IMG/VR virus record: IMGVR_UViG_3300037508_002095
Span: 1 to 29,240 of that record
Source: a virus
Length of the DNA: 29,240 nt
Reading direction: 5' to 3' (one strand)
Both the position numbers and the translations under genes were made by a program. Positions 1 through 7,264 of this stretch are shown here, one piece after another. The notes beneath the pieces are model-generated. The model had not been told where the DNA came from, did not search any database, and was given only the letters and a program-made list of their open reading frames with translations. Within the stretch, counting starts at the first letter, position 1. Each line of letters opens with the position of its first letter.

Positions 1-1
1 T

Positions 2-2134
2 GAGCGCCGCTCACGCGTGGATTGGCGGGTGTTGCCTAGGTCCGAGGACGATGTTGAAGCGGCTGACGTTAAAACGAAGCTTTTAAAGTACGTCTCAGAC
101 ATCAACCGGGTGAGCTTTTTGCGCTCAAGGGCATTTGCCGATGCGATTAAGGCCGGTGTGGGTTGGATGGACGATGGGGCACGTGATGACCCCACGCAAG
201 ATATTTTGTATTCGCGCTACGAAGACTGGCGCCATGTGCTTTGGGATGCTTCAAGTGATGAGCTTGATTTGTCAGACGCCAGGTATTTGTTTCGCTGGCG
301 CTGGGTGGATGAGGATGTCGCGCGCTTGATGTTCCCAGACCGAAGCGATGTGATTGCGCAAGCGATTGAAGAGGCTGCGCACTCAGATAGCGATGGCTGG
401 GAAGAAGAAAACTGGCAAAGCCAGCAGGATCCATCGCATGTGCGATCTGGAACGCTCTACGCTTTAGGGGTGGGGGAGTTAGCCGATGCCAAAAGACGGC
501 GCATAAAACTCATTGAAGCCCAGTACCGGGCGCCCGCCAAGGTCAAGGTGGTTGCCGAAGGCCCGTGGAAAGGTTCAATCCTTCACCCACGCGATACCGT
601 CCTACAACACACACTCGATCTGGCCAGCTGCCACATTATAGAACGCGTCATGATGCGCGTGCATCTGGCCGTTTTCACCCCATCAAAGCTCTTAGCCCAC
701 CAGGTAAGCCCTTATCGGCACAACCGCTTCACGTTAACGCCGATTTGGTGCTATCGCAAAAGCCGTGATCGTCTGCCCTATGGCGTTATTCGGCGTGTGC
801 GCGATGTGCAGCAAGACTTAAATAAGCGCGCTTCGAAGGCGCTCTTTATGCTTAACACCAACCAAGTCATTGCCGATGAGGGTGCAGTCGATGACTGGGA
901 TGTGATGCGCGATGAAGTGGATCGCCCCGACGGGGTGATCATTAAAAAGCCTGGCCGTGAGCTTGAAATCAGGCGCGATACCGAAGCTGCCAATGGGCAA
1001 ATCGAGATGATGCAGCTTGCGGCAACGTCGATTCAAAAATCGGCGGGTGTTGCCCAAGAGAATATGGGCAGGCAAACCAATGCCGTATCGGGTGAGGCCA
1101 TCAAAGCAAGGCAACTGCAGGGTAGTGTGGTGACCACTGAGCCCTTTGATAATTTGCGCTTAGCCACCCAAGTGCAAGGTGAAAAGCAGCTAAGCCTTAT
1201 TGAGCAGTGGTACACCGATGCCAAAGTCATACGCCTTACGGGTGCCAAAAACGCCATCGAATGGGTCAAGGTCAACACCCCTGAAGTGCAAGCCGATGGT
1301 TCGGTGCGCGTACTGAATGACATCACAGCCTCGATGGCTGATTTTGTGGTGAGTGAGCAAGACTACGCAGGCACGTTGCGTCAGGTGATGTTTGAAAACT
1401 TAAATCAGCTTGCCGCACGCTTTCCACCAGAGATTGGTCTACGGGTGATGACCATTGCCATGGACTTTTCTGATCTTCCCAATAAGGATGAGATCGCCAA
1501 TCAGTTTAGAAAGCTCACGGGCGAACGCGACCCAAGTAAGCCCCCGAGTGCTGAGGAAGAAGCACAAGCCCAAGCGCAGGCCATGCAACAAGCCCAGGCT
1601 CTCGAGTTACAGCGTCAGATGGCGCTTGCTGCACTTGATGAGCAACGCGCCAAGGTGCGTGAGACCAATGCCAAAGCGGCAAAGCTTGAAGCCGAAGTAG
1701 CAGCGATGGGGGCAACCCTGCAAGCACAAGGTCTCGATGCGCAGCAAGTAGCGATGCGCGAAGAGGCGCTCATGCAAGACATCGAAACCATAAAGGCAGA
1801 AGCTGCCACTGAGATTGATCGCGTATCAGAGGCATTACGTAAAGCGCAAATGGATCTTGCCAGTCGAACGCTACAGATTCGAGAAGATGCCAACACCAAA
1901 CTTGAAGTCGCGCGCATTGATGCAGATTCCAAGGAGCGTGTTGCGCAGATTCAAGCGGTATCAGACGAAAAGCTTGCCAAGCTTCAAGCGCAACTTGATG
2001 AGCTTTCTGAGCGGCTGAAAGAAGGTGAGGGCGGACACGGCGAGAAAGCGCAAGAAAAGCCCAAAGCGGAAAAGGCAAAGCCTAAGCCTAAGCCACAGCA
2101 AAAGACATCACCACAACAAAAGACATCATCATGA
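2..2134 (+). CDS. Portal protein, P22-type, 5' partial
   Basis: Portal ring subunit forming the DNA channel at the head vertex. The frame is open to the left edge and there is no start in view except a GTG at 17, so I treat the gene as cut by the window; residues before that GTG (RRSR) read smoothly into VDWRVLPR. The N-terminal part resembles P22-like portals: VLPRSEDD, then AD..LLKYV..INR, then the FADAIKAGVGW segment. From about residue 505 (counted from the GTG) to 690 the protein is a long Ala/Gln/Glu/Lys-rich predicted helix, and it ends in a Lys-Pro tail with a QQKTS repeat. The stop overlaps the holin start (ATGA), so translation is probably coupled. Terminase genes are expected upstream of the window. 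Family call is from sequence pattern only. Confidence 0.85.
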   Translation, partial: ERRSRVDWRVLPRSEDDVEAADVKTKLLKYVSDINRVSFLRSRAFADAIKAGVGWMDDGARDDPTQDILYSRYEDWRHVLWDASSDELDLSDARYLFRWRWVDEDVARLMFPDRSDVIAQAIEEAAHSDSDGWEEENWQSQQDPSHVRSGTLYALGVGELADAKRRRIKLIEAQYRAPAKVKVVAEGPWKGSILHPRDTVLQHTLDLASCHIIERVMMRVHLAVFTPSKLLAHQVSPYRHNRFTLTPIWCYRKSRDRLPYGVIRRVRDVQQDLNKRASKALFMLNTNQVIADEGAVDDWDVMRDEVDRPDGVIIKKPGRELEIRRDTEAANGQIEMMQLAATSIQKSAGVAQENMGRQTNAVSGEAIKARQLQGSVVTTEPFDNLRLATQVQGEKQLSLIEQWYTDAKVIRLTGAKNAIEWVKVNTPEVQADGSVRVLNDITASMADFVVSEQDYAGTLRQVMFENLNQLAARFPPEIGLRVMTIAMDFSDLPNKDEIANQFRKLTGERDPSKPPSAEEEAQAQAQAMQQAQALELQRQMALAALDEQRAKVRETNAKAAKLEAEVAAMGATLQAQGLDAQQVAMREEALMQDIETIKAEAATEIDRVSEALRKAQMDLASRTLQIREDANTKLEVARIDADSKERVAQIQAVSDEKLAKLQAQLDELSERLKEGEGGHGEKAQEKPKAEKAKPKPKPQQKTSPQQKTSS

Positions 2135-2355
2135 GCCAGCGATCTGAATTTACGGCCGAAGCGCTTCGTGCTGCACCGCCCGTAACCGTTGCCGGCGCCA
2201 CGATTGCAGGCGTGCCACTGAACGATCTGATTCTTTGGGCAACGCTTTTGTACCTGGTGCTTCAAATTGGTTTTTTGCTTTATCGCTGGTGGCAGATGCA
2301 CACGGCAAACCATAACGCTCGAGCATCTCAAGCCAATGGTGATGAACTGTTGTGA
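2131..2355 (+). CDS. Holin, single membrane segment
   Basis: A 74-residue protein with one clear hydrophobic stretch (about residues 33-51) followed by RWW and a polar tail. The pattern PPVTVAG...GVPLNDLILWATLLY is common in small phage holins that sit directly before an endolysin. Holins assemble in the inner membrane and time lysis. The start ATG overlaps the portal stop (ATGA), and the stop TGA overlaps the GTG start of the endolysin. With a SAR endolysin next door it may act as a pinholin, which would depolarise the membrane rather than pass the enzyme; that part is inference. Confidence 0.75.
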   Translation: MSQRSEFTAEALRAAPPVTVAGATIAGVPLNDLILWATLLYLVLQIGFLLYRWWQMHTANHNARASQANGDELL

Positions 2356-2852
2356 AGAACACCCGAGTGGCCGTTGCTGCGCTTAGTCTTTCTGCTGCAG
2401 GGCTTGTTTCAATCGCTTTACATGAAGGCTATAGCGATCAGGCTATTGTTCCTATGCCCGGTGATCGGCCAACGATAGGTTTTGGATCAACCACCAAGGC
2501 CGATGGGAGTGCAGTGCGTTTAGGTGATAGAACAACGCCATCCAAAGCCCTTGAGCGCGCATTAAGGGACATTGAACGCTTTGATACAGCGCTTAAAGCT
2601 TGCGTGCATGTACCGCTACATCAGCACGAATATGACGCCTATCTTGAGCATGCTTATAACGTGGGCGGCAAAGCCTTTTGCACCTCGACGATGGTTAAGC
2701 TTTTAAACGCATCAGACTATGAAAAGGCCTGTGCGCAATTTGAGCGCTGGACTTACTTTCAAGGTAAAGACTGTCGGCTTGCTGAAAACAAGTGCTCAGG
2801 GCTCGTTTTAAGACGCGCAAGGCAGCGAGCACGGTGTGAGGGGCAATTGTGA
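2352..2852 (+). CDS. SAR endolysin, GH24 lysozyme
   Basis: Peptidoglycan-degrading muramidase of the GH24 (T4/P1/P21 lysozyme) family, 166 residues. The N-terminus (about residues 5-23) is a weakly hydrophobic Ala/Ser/Leu helix without a cleavage site, typical of a signal-arrest-release domain, so export likely uses the Sec system with later release from the membrane. Catalytic Glu25 lies in HEGY just after this helix, followed by PGDRPTIGFGST (Asp38, Thr41), the variant found in many proteobacterial phage lysozymes. The later HEYDAYLEHAYNVG segment is also typical of the family. The start is GTG at 2352, overlapping the holin stop. Confidence 0.9.
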   Translation: MKNTRVAVAALSLSAAGLVSIALHEGYSDQAIVPMPGDRPTIGFGSTTKADGSAVRLGDRTTPSKALERALRDIERFDTALKACVHVPLHQHEYDAYLEHAYNVGGKAFCTSTMVKLLNASDYEKACAQFERWTYFQGKDCRLAENKCSGLVLRRARQRARCEGQL

Positions 2853-3070
2853 TGAATCAGCAGTCTCTGAAAAAAAGAAAGCCCAGCTGCGAGGCTGAGC
2901 TTAACCACCTTAACGATGGAGACCGTGAAATCAAAAGATCGCCTGATCTTCTGAGATTTCAAGGTAACACGGATGCGAACGCAGTACATCCACCGTCAAG
3001 TGAGATTTACACTTTGCAAGATTTGAGCGTCTCGCTTAACGCTCGTCATGCTGCCTTTTGCCGGTATTGA
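2852..3070 (+). CDS. Small hypothetical protein in lysis cassette
   Basis: A 72-residue basic/polar product with no recognised domain and no membrane segment. The ATG overlaps the endolysin stop by one base (TGATG), and the TGA ends one base before the ATG at 3072 that I prefer for Rz. That tight packing is the main argument that it is translated. Against it, the centre of the frame contains a 36-base inverted repeat (2926-2961), unusual in a coding region, and the composition is not strongly gene-like. It could be a spurious frame over a regulatory spacer. Confidence 0.4.
   Translation: MNQQSLKKRKPSCEAELNHLNDGDREIKRSPDLLRFQGNTDANAVHPPSSEIYTLQDLSVSLNARHAAFCRY
2926..2961. repeat. Two-part hairpin in lysis cassette
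   Basis: Outer arms TGAAATC (2926-2932) and GATTTCA (2955-2961) pair perfectly over 7 bp; inner arms AAGATC (2935-2940) and GATCTT (2945-2950) pair over 6 bp around the loop GCCT. There is no T-run after it, so it is not a standard terminator. It may slow ribosomes, stabilise the message or set endolysin/spanin ratios. Confidence 0.5.
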
Positions 3071-3071
3071 G

Positions 3072-3584
3072 ATGGGGCCACCCGCTGCTTTCCTTTTACT
3101 GCTTGCGGGCACGCTCATCAAAGTTGGGCTCGTTGTTGCCTTATCGCTAGGGCTACTTTTTGGCGCACAGCGCATTTACCAAGCCGGCTTTCAAGCGGCA
3201 GCAAAAGAAGCACAAGTACAGGAGCTTAAAGCTAAGGAGCAGGCTCGAGCCATGAGTGCAAAGCTCATGCAAGCACAAATAGATAAACACAAAAGGATCG
3301 ATCATGAAACCCAACGTGCCTTGGCACTTGCGCGTGAGCGCGCCGCTGCTTCTCGCGATGATCTTGAACGCCTGCGCAACAAGCTCTCGGCACTTAGCGA
3401 CACCGATGTGCGAGCCAATACCGCAGATGCCAATGCCGGCTGTGGTGATGTCCGAGGAGAGCGTGACCGCCTGGCAGCACTACTCGCAGAAGGCGCAAGC
3501 CTGGTTGCAGAGGGTCAGCAACGAGGTGATGAGTTGGCGGTGAGGTTGGAAGCTTTCAGCATTGCTGTCGATGGCAAGCCTTAG
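3072..3584 (+). CDS. Rz-like inner-membrane spanin
   Basis: Two-component spanin subunit: N-terminal membrane anchor (hydrophobic stretch AAFLLLLAG...VALSLGLLFG), then a long charged Ala/Lys/Glu/Arg helix predicted to form a periplasmic coiled coil. Spanins fuse inner and outer membranes in the last lysis step of Gram-negative hosts, so the gene argues for a Gram-negative host. The frame also has an ATG at 3048; I prefer 3072 because it follows the preceding stop by one base and places the membrane anchor at the N-terminus. Neither start has a good ribosome site. A complete Rz1 gene is nested inside in the +1 frame. Confidence 0.8.
   Translation: MGPPAAFLLLLAGTLIKVGLVVALSLGLLFGAQRIYQAGFQAAAKEAQVQELKAKEQARAMSAKLMQAQIDKHKRIDHETQRALALARERAAASRDDLERLRNKLSALSDTDVRANTADANAGCGDVRGERDRLAALLAEGASLVAEGQQRGDELAVRLEAFSIAVDGKP
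3304..3543 (+). CDS. Rz1-like outer-membrane lipoprotein, nested
   Basis: A 79-residue frame lying wholly inside Rz in the +1 frame. It has a signal peptide (basic KPNVPWHLR, hydrophobic APLLLAMI) ending in the lipobox LNAC, with lipidated Cys24 and Ala at +2, which predicts outer-membrane sorting. The mature part contains the Pro-rich stretch PIPQMPMPA typical of Rz1 proteins. The fully embedded arrangement matches lambda Rz/Rz1. Together with Rz it would span the periplasm. Confidence 0.8.
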   Translation: MKPNVPWHLRVSAPLLLAMILNACATSSRHLATPMCEPIPQMPMPAVVMSEESVTAWQHYSQKAQAWLQRVSNEVMSWR

Positions 3585-3685
3585 ATACCTATTGAGTAGA
3601 AGATTTGTCGCAATAGGAAATATGCCCGAAGCGCAGTTGTTGCTAGGCTTTAATCCCCACAGACTTCAAACGGGCGGCTTACAAC

Positions 3686-4081
3686 ATGGACTTGGCATCA
3701 GAAATTGCGCACCTTAAGCGCATTCATAAAGAACTTCTAGAGCTTCTCGATTTGCTCATTAGAAAGGAGGCATCGCTCTTTCGAGAAACTCGTCGATTAC
3801 AAACGATTACCAAAGAACTCCCCGTGCAACACGAAAAGCCTAATCCAGTGCGAGATGAAAGGGTCTGGGTTAGGGTAAGCGAAATCTGCCGCACACCTCG
3901 TAATCAAAACAGCATATTGCCCATATCCAGGTCGACATGGCTCAAAGGAGTAAATGACGGCAGGTTTCCGCCTCCCGCGAAGTTCGGGAGGTCTACGCTT
4001 TGGAAACTAAGCGAAATCCTCGCTATCGTGGAGGGCTCTGGAGCGCAGGCCACTCAAACTAAAACTAAACATAGAACGTAA
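3686..4081 (+). CDS. AlpA-like helix-turn-helix DNA-binding protein
   Basis: A 131-residue protein in two parts. Residues about 4-45 are a charged Leu-rich helix likely to dimerise. Residues about 68-115 read EICRTP...LPISRSTWLKGVNDGRFPPP..FGRSTLWKLSEI, the pattern of AlpA/excisionase-type winged helix proteins (first helix, S-R-S-T recognition segment, G-R-F-P wing, terminal W-K-L-S). Such proteins regulate phage or prophage genes, often excision. Finding one between the lysis cassette and the scaffold, not near an integrase, is odd. No strong ribosome site precedes the ATG. Confidence 0.65.
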   Translation: MDLASEIAHLKRIHKELLELLDLLIRKEASLFRETRRLQTITKELPVQHEKPNPVRDERVWVRVSEICRTPRNQNSILPISRSTWLKGVNDGRFPPPAKFGRSTLWKLSEILAIVEGSGAQATQTKTKHRT

Positions 4082-4108
4082 CAAATATCTGTATGAAGCC
4101 ATGTTTGA

Positions 4109-4120
4109 CCAAGCATGGCA
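4109..4120 (+). promoter_or_regulatory. CCAAGCATGGCA element, copy 1
   Basis: Exact 12-base element 37 bases before the preferred scaffold start at 4158. It is one of five identical copies, all on the plus strand (others at 7597, 12775, 22999 and 26976). Candidate phage-specific binding or promoter element; no function is shown directly. Confidence 0.45.
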
Positions 4121-4157
4121 CCTTGCTGGGTATGAATCAACCCCCGAGGATGCACGC

Positions 4158-5144
4158 ATGAGTACGCTCGATGAAGGCTTAATGGCAACGCTCACGCAAG
4201 AAGAGCGTGACGCGATGAACGGAGACGGCACGTCCACTGAGTCTGTGGACTCGAGCGATCGGCCCGTTGATGAGGCGAAAAGTGAAGAAGTCGTTAGGAC
4301 TGAGTCAGCATCAGAAGCAGACTCAGACGGAGCAAGTCCGGTCGATACAAATTCTGAGCAAGCCTCAGATACTGAGAAGCCAAGGGATGAAAGTTCGCAG
4401 GCAGAAGTTGCAGCGCCTGACACTGATCCATCGCAGCCACGCAGCCAACCCATACCGCGCTATGACTCAAAGCTTCCCGAAGATTTTGATGCTCAGGTCA
4501 AATCGCTTTCGGACAAAGAGGCAGAACTCAAGCGCCAGTTCAAAGCAGGTGAGCTTGAGTTTGATGACTTTGACGTTGCACGGGCAGCTCTACAAAGTGA
4601 GCGGGAGCTGCTAACCATTGCGCGGACTAAGGCTGAAATCAGCCAGGAGATGAATGCACAAACCGCTGAGCAACTCTGGACCCATGCCGTAAATCAATTT
4701 ATGGATTCAACCGCAAGACTTAGCGAAGCTGCAGGTGGCATTGACTATCGCAAAGACACTGAAAAGTGGAGCGATCTTGATGGCTTTGTGAGAAGTCTTG
4801 CAGCACGCAATGAATACGCTCATCAGAGCATGGATTGGTTTTTAGAAGAGGCGCATAAACGGGTCTTAGCGCTACACGGTATGTCAGCAGCAGCAAAGAC
4901 GTCAGATGCTGAAAGCTCGGCTGAGGCCAAACCAGTGATGAAGGCTATGGATCGCAAGCCCATCGATCGTAAGCCGCCCCTGGATATTGCGCCTAAAACC
5001 CTTGCTATGGTGCCAGGTGGTGAGGGGCCAGGTGATGTGGATGGCGAATTTGCGGACGTCTTGGCCTTAGAGGGTTTAGCTTATGAGCAAGCAATCGCTC
5101 GCATGAGCCCCACTGAGCGTGAGCGCTTTTTGCGTGCGGCATGA
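4158..5144 (+). CDS. Putative capsid scaffolding protein
   Basis: A 328-residue acidic protein. Residues about 1-115 are low complexity (Ser/Glu/Asp/Thr, likely disordered); then comes a Lys/Glu-rich helical part (LSDKEAELKRQFKAGELEFDDFD) and a region with many helices to the C-terminus. Composition and position between portal and major capsid match phage scaffolding proteins, which guide procapsid assembly inside the shell. The upstream ATG at 4101 has no ribosome site; ATG 4158 has GAGGA seven bases before it, so I chose it. No motif is decisive, hence moderate confidence. Confidence 0.55.
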   Translation: MSTLDEGLMATLTQEERDAMNGDGTSTESVDSSDRPVDEAKSEEVVRTESASEADSDGASPVDTNSEQASDTEKPRDESSQAEVAAPDTDPSQPRSQPIPRYDSKLPEDFDAQVKSLSDKEAELKRQFKAGELEFDDFDVARAALQSERELLTIARTKAEISQEMNAQTAEQLWTHAVNQFMDSTARLSEAAGGIDYRKDTEKWSDLDGFVRSLAARNEYAHQSMDWFLEEAHKRVLALHGMSAAAKTSDAESSAEAKPVMKAMDRKPIDRKPPLDIAPKTLAMVPGGEGPGDVDGEFADVLALEGLAYEQAIARMSPTERERFLRAA

Positions 5145-5334
5145 GCTAAGCGCTCATCAGCTTCAAAGTCTTTTGCTTGAATTGCGGGTTGGTGAATCGA
5201 TTCGTGTGGGCATAGCTGATGCGCCAATTGCAGTGAACACCTTGCTTAAGAAGATCGGTACCAAGGCACGACTTCAGATTCGGGCGCCAGGCGCCATTGC
5301 GATTCACAAGCACTCGGAGCCGCAAGCCATCTGA
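5134..5334 (+). CDS. Small hypothetical protein after scaffold
   Basis: A 66-residue basic protein (GTG start at 5134, overlapping the scaffold stop; an earlier GTG at 5119 would add five residues). It has an N-terminal helix (LSAHQLQSLLLELRVGESIRVG) and a beta-rich second half. It looks like a real gene in composition and is translationally linked to the scaffold, but I do not recognise the family. Confidence 0.45.
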   Translation: MRHELSAHQLQSLLLELRVGESIRVGIADAPIAVNTLLKKIGTKARLQIRAPGAIAIHKHSEPQAI

Positions 5335-5348
5335 AAAACGTGTCGCGC

Positions 5349-5354
5349 TATACT
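5349..5354 (+). promoter_or_regulatory. Candidate -10 box TATACT
   Basis: TATACT matches the sigma-70 -10 consensus at 5 of 6 bases. No good -35 is seen at 17 bp. The LexA-like box begins at its last base, which is the usual place for SOS repression. Confidence 0.4.
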
Positions 5355-5373
5355 ACTGGTTAAAAACACAGTT
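5354..5373 (+). promoter_or_regulatory. LexA (SOS) box-like operator
   Basis: The site reads TACTG, ten bases, then CAGTT, that is CTG-N10-CAG with flanking T/A and an A-rich centre. It matches the enterobacterial SOS consensus at about 14 of 20 positions, including both CTG/CAG arms and the ACAG half. It overlaps a TATACT -10 box and ends just before the ATG at 5374, so LexA binding would block transcription of that gene until DNA damage. Confidence 0.5.
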
Positions 5374-5676
5374 ATGCGCGCAAAAGTCATCCTTACCCAT
5401 CATCACGGCGTGAGCCTTCAAGGAAACCGAGCTCATCCGCTTGGAGAGCTCTCAGGTCAGCTGATTACTCACATGCTGACAAGCAAGCGTGGGATGTATA
5501 TGGTGGCAACGCTTCGAGACCCCAATGATCATGTTGGGCCTGCGCTTATCGAACTCTTTGATGTGCAGCTTTATCTCATCGGGCCTCAAAGCATGCAGTT
5601 GCGTGGTTTTGAGCGTCTTACGGTAGGCCATCAAGCGCAGTATGTGTTGCAGGGTTGGGTGGTGGTGATGATTTAA
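5374..5676 (+). CDS. Hypothetical protein behind an SOS-like box
   Basis: A 100-residue protein starting MRAKVILTHHHGVSLQ and ending in a hydrophobic beta-strand (YVLQGWVVVMI). The pattern of alternating hydrophobic residues suggests a small beta-rich fold; no membrane segment is evident and no family is recognised. There is no ribosome site before the ATG. With a start point about 7 bases after TATACT the leader would be only some 13 bases long. The adjoining LexA-like box predicts expression on DNA damage, as for prophage induction genes. Confidence 0.5.
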   Translation: MRAKVILTHHHGVSLQGNRAHPLGELSGQLITHMLTSKRGMYMVATLRDPNDHVGPALIELFDVQLYLIGPQSMQLRGFERLTVGHQAQYVLQGWVVVMI

Positions 5677-5940
5677 TGCACAGGCTTAGCCTACATAGTT
5701 GGCATCGCTTTTTATCGTCAACTAAAACAATTTGTCGCAAATGCGATGATTCATTGTCATGAACCGATGTAAGGAAACTCTAGAGATCAATTTGTCGCTG
5801 TGTATGACTTGATCACATACAAATAATCCTTGGACTTCCTGTGAAATACCTGCCAAGATACCCTTTCGCCATTCACGGCGACTTAAGCATTCTTGCTTTA
5901 GTTGCTGCCCAATTTATGGGCGCGGCGAATCGGAGCCAAA
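5677..5940. other. Non-coding spacer with TTTGTCGC repeats
   Basis: No convincing gene. It holds two copies of CAATTTGTCGC (5728-5738 and 5788-5798), exactly 60 bases apart. A related ATTTGTCGC lies at 3603-3611, also intergenic. They may be operator sites for a phage regulator such as the AlpA-like protein; this is inference from repetition and position. Confidence 0.4.
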
Positions 5941-6159
5941 ATGAGATCGCTTGGTTGGAGCCTCTGGGGCCTGACACTGCTACTCAGTGGCTATGCGCTG
6001 TGGATTGCAAAGCGCGAAATTCCCAAAGCAACTCGTGACAGTTGGTCACCGCAAGCGCTTGATGACTACACTCGCGAACTAAAGATCATTGGCGATGTCG
6101 GGCTCATCGTCTTTTTGCTTTGTATCTTTTGGCTATTTGTTTGGATGTTTGTTCTTTAA
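5941..6159 (+). CDS. Small two-helix membrane protein
   Basis: A 72-residue product with two strongly hydrophobic segments (about residues 4-20, LGWSLWGLTLLLSGYAL, and 50-71, VGLIVFLLCIFWLFVWMFVL) separated by a charged loop. ATG 5941 is preceded by GGAG five bases upstream, which decides it over the in-frame start at 5902. It could be an accessory holin, antiholin or superinfection-exclusion protein; it lies outside the lysis cassette, so I do not assign one. Confidence 0.5.
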   Translation: MRSLGWSLWGLTLLLSGYALWIAKREIPKATRDSWSPQALDDYTRELKIIGDVGLIVFLLCIFWLFVWMFVL

Positions 6160-6182
6160 TGTGTACCGGATATCCACAAGGC

Positions 6183-6383
6183 CTAAGTTTGTAGTAGCCG
6201 TTGCTTATATGCTTCCCGCAGTTTGCTGAGTTCTTTGGACGCTATGGCCTTGTTAGCCTTTGATCCTTCTTTCTTGGTTAACTCGCCCACAAGCGCTTTC
6301 ATGCGCGAACCCATAGCGCCGCGATCGGGATCGTCAGCCCCAGCGCGTAAGGCTACGATCAAAGCATCGGTGAAGTCATCCAT
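6183..6383 (-). CDS. Small hypothetical protein (reverse strand)
   Basis: A 66-residue, charge-rich, helix-forming protein (MDDFTDALIVALRAG...KALVGELTKKEGSKANKA). Balanced composition suggests it is translated. The opposite strand has no competing frame. No domain recognised. It runs against the virion genes and is part of the small-gene block between scaffold and capsid. Confidence 0.45.
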   Translation of the reverse strand: MDDFTDALIVALRAGADDPDRGAMGSRMKALVGELTKKEGSKANKAIASKELSKLREAYKQRLLQT

Positions 6384-6647
6384 GTAGAGGATAACGGTGC
6401 AAAAAGTCGGCGGACGTTAGCCACTTTTTGTTTAGCTTCTTTGTGGGTCCGCAGCGCACTTGCGTCTCGAGGTCCTGAGACGCCGCTTCAATATGTCAAG
6501 ACGCTACGGGTCTGCGTGTCTATTCACAAAGCCAATACCAACCATTTCAAATGATCATTGGATTTTATAGTCTAACGCCCATATTCTCTCTCCACAAAGG
6601 CACACAGACCTTTCCTCCTCTTCGAAACACACACGGACGTATCAACC
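6384..6647. other. Spacer with two inverted repeats
   Basis: First hairpin: CAAAAAGT (6400-6407) pairs with ACTTTTTG (6423-6430), with an inner GGC/GCC pair; its T-rich right arm could make it an intrinsic terminator on the plus strand and, by symmetry, on the minus strand. Second hairpin: GCGTCTC (6462-6468) pairs with GAGACGC (6477-6483) over 7 bp. A TATAGT -10-like box lies at about 6567 without a good -35. No gene seen. Confidence 0.45.
6400..6430 (+). terminator. Candidate intrinsic terminator
   Basis: Perfect 8-bp outer stem CAAAAAGT/ACTTTTTG with inner GGC/GCC pairing, five Ts in the right arm followed by GTTTAGC. Because the A-run and T-run are symmetrical it could stop transcription in both directions, insulating the reverse-strand gene at 6183-6383 from the plus-strand genes. 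Confidence 0.45.
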
Positions 6648-6893
6648 ATGGCAACCATACCGTTTCAACCCAGTGCACCGATCAACGTAGGTTCGACTCA
6701 CTTTGGACTAGAACGTATAACGCGCATCGGTCAATTTTTCGCCCATGTTTATGCCTCTATGCTCGCTGCTCAAGAGCGCGCGGCAATGGCAAGGCTTGCA
6801 CGCTATCAGGTCAGTGTTTATCGGGCGTTGCTGGAACGTGATCACAGGCTTGCGGAAGACTTTTACGCCGCCAAAGCACGATCAGAGGTCTAG
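6648..6893 (+). CDS. Small hypothetical protein
   Basis: An 81-residue protein, MATIPFQPSAPINVG followed by a long amphipathic helix (FGLERITRIGQFFAHVYASMLAAQERAAMARLARYQ). The helix is rich in Ala, Arg and aromatics. It lacks a recognised domain. The composition and fairly intact helical pattern suggest a real product, perhaps a small structural or DNA-associated phage protein. No clear ribosome site. Confidence 0.5.
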   Translation: MATIPFQPSAPINVGSTHFGLERITRIGQFFAHVYASMLAAQERAAMARLARYQVSVYRALLERDHRLAEDFYAAKARSEV

Positions 6894-6908
6894 GGATAGC
6901 GATAAAAC

Positions 6909-6984
6909 ACCACGCTCATTGAAGTCTGGCGTGGTATTAATCCCGAAGAAATGGGCGCAACCCCGTGAATGGTTTGCCCCCATT
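6909..6984. repeat. Two consecutive hairpins
   Basis: Hairpin one: ACCACGC (6909-6915) with GCGTGGT (6929-6935). Hairpin two: AATGGG and GCAA (6950-6960) with TTGC and CCCATT (6974-6984), ten pairs with one C-C mismatch. They fill the gap between the 81-residue gene and the small membrane gene at 7015, and may end the former transcript or fold in the leader of the latter. Confidence 0.4.
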
Positions 6985-7014
6985 TAACCATTACATTTTC
7001 AACTTGGAATCGCT

Positions 7015-7215
7015 ATGTCAATCATGGAGACCCTGTTGATTTGCTCGAGCGTCTTTGCGCTACTTGCGGTTACCTTTGGATCGATTGAGATGAAATCCTC
7101 AGATCCAATTGGCAAAGCGTTGAATCAACACCTTAAGCAGACACGTCGTTGGGGGCAATACGCCCTTTGCATATCTACCGGCGTTGTCTTTGCTTGGGCC
7201 GGTTTTCCTGCCTGA
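7015..7215 (+). CDS. Small membrane protein
   Basis: A 66-residue product with two hydrophobic segments, MSIMETLLICSSVFALLAVTFG and YALCISTGVVFAWAGF, joined by a basic loop (HLKQTRRWG). No family recognised. Resembles the 72-residue protein at 5941 in general design but not in sequence. In this block of cargo-like genes a role at the host membrane, such as exclusion of other phages, is possible but not shown. Confidence 0.45.
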   Translation: MSIMETLLICSSVFALLAVTFGSIEMKSSDPIGKALNQHLKQTRRWGQYALCISTGVVFAWAGFPA

Positions 7216-7264
7216 GACTAAAAAAACTTGCCTAACGACTTAAGGTTAGTTCAACGAGTAACAC

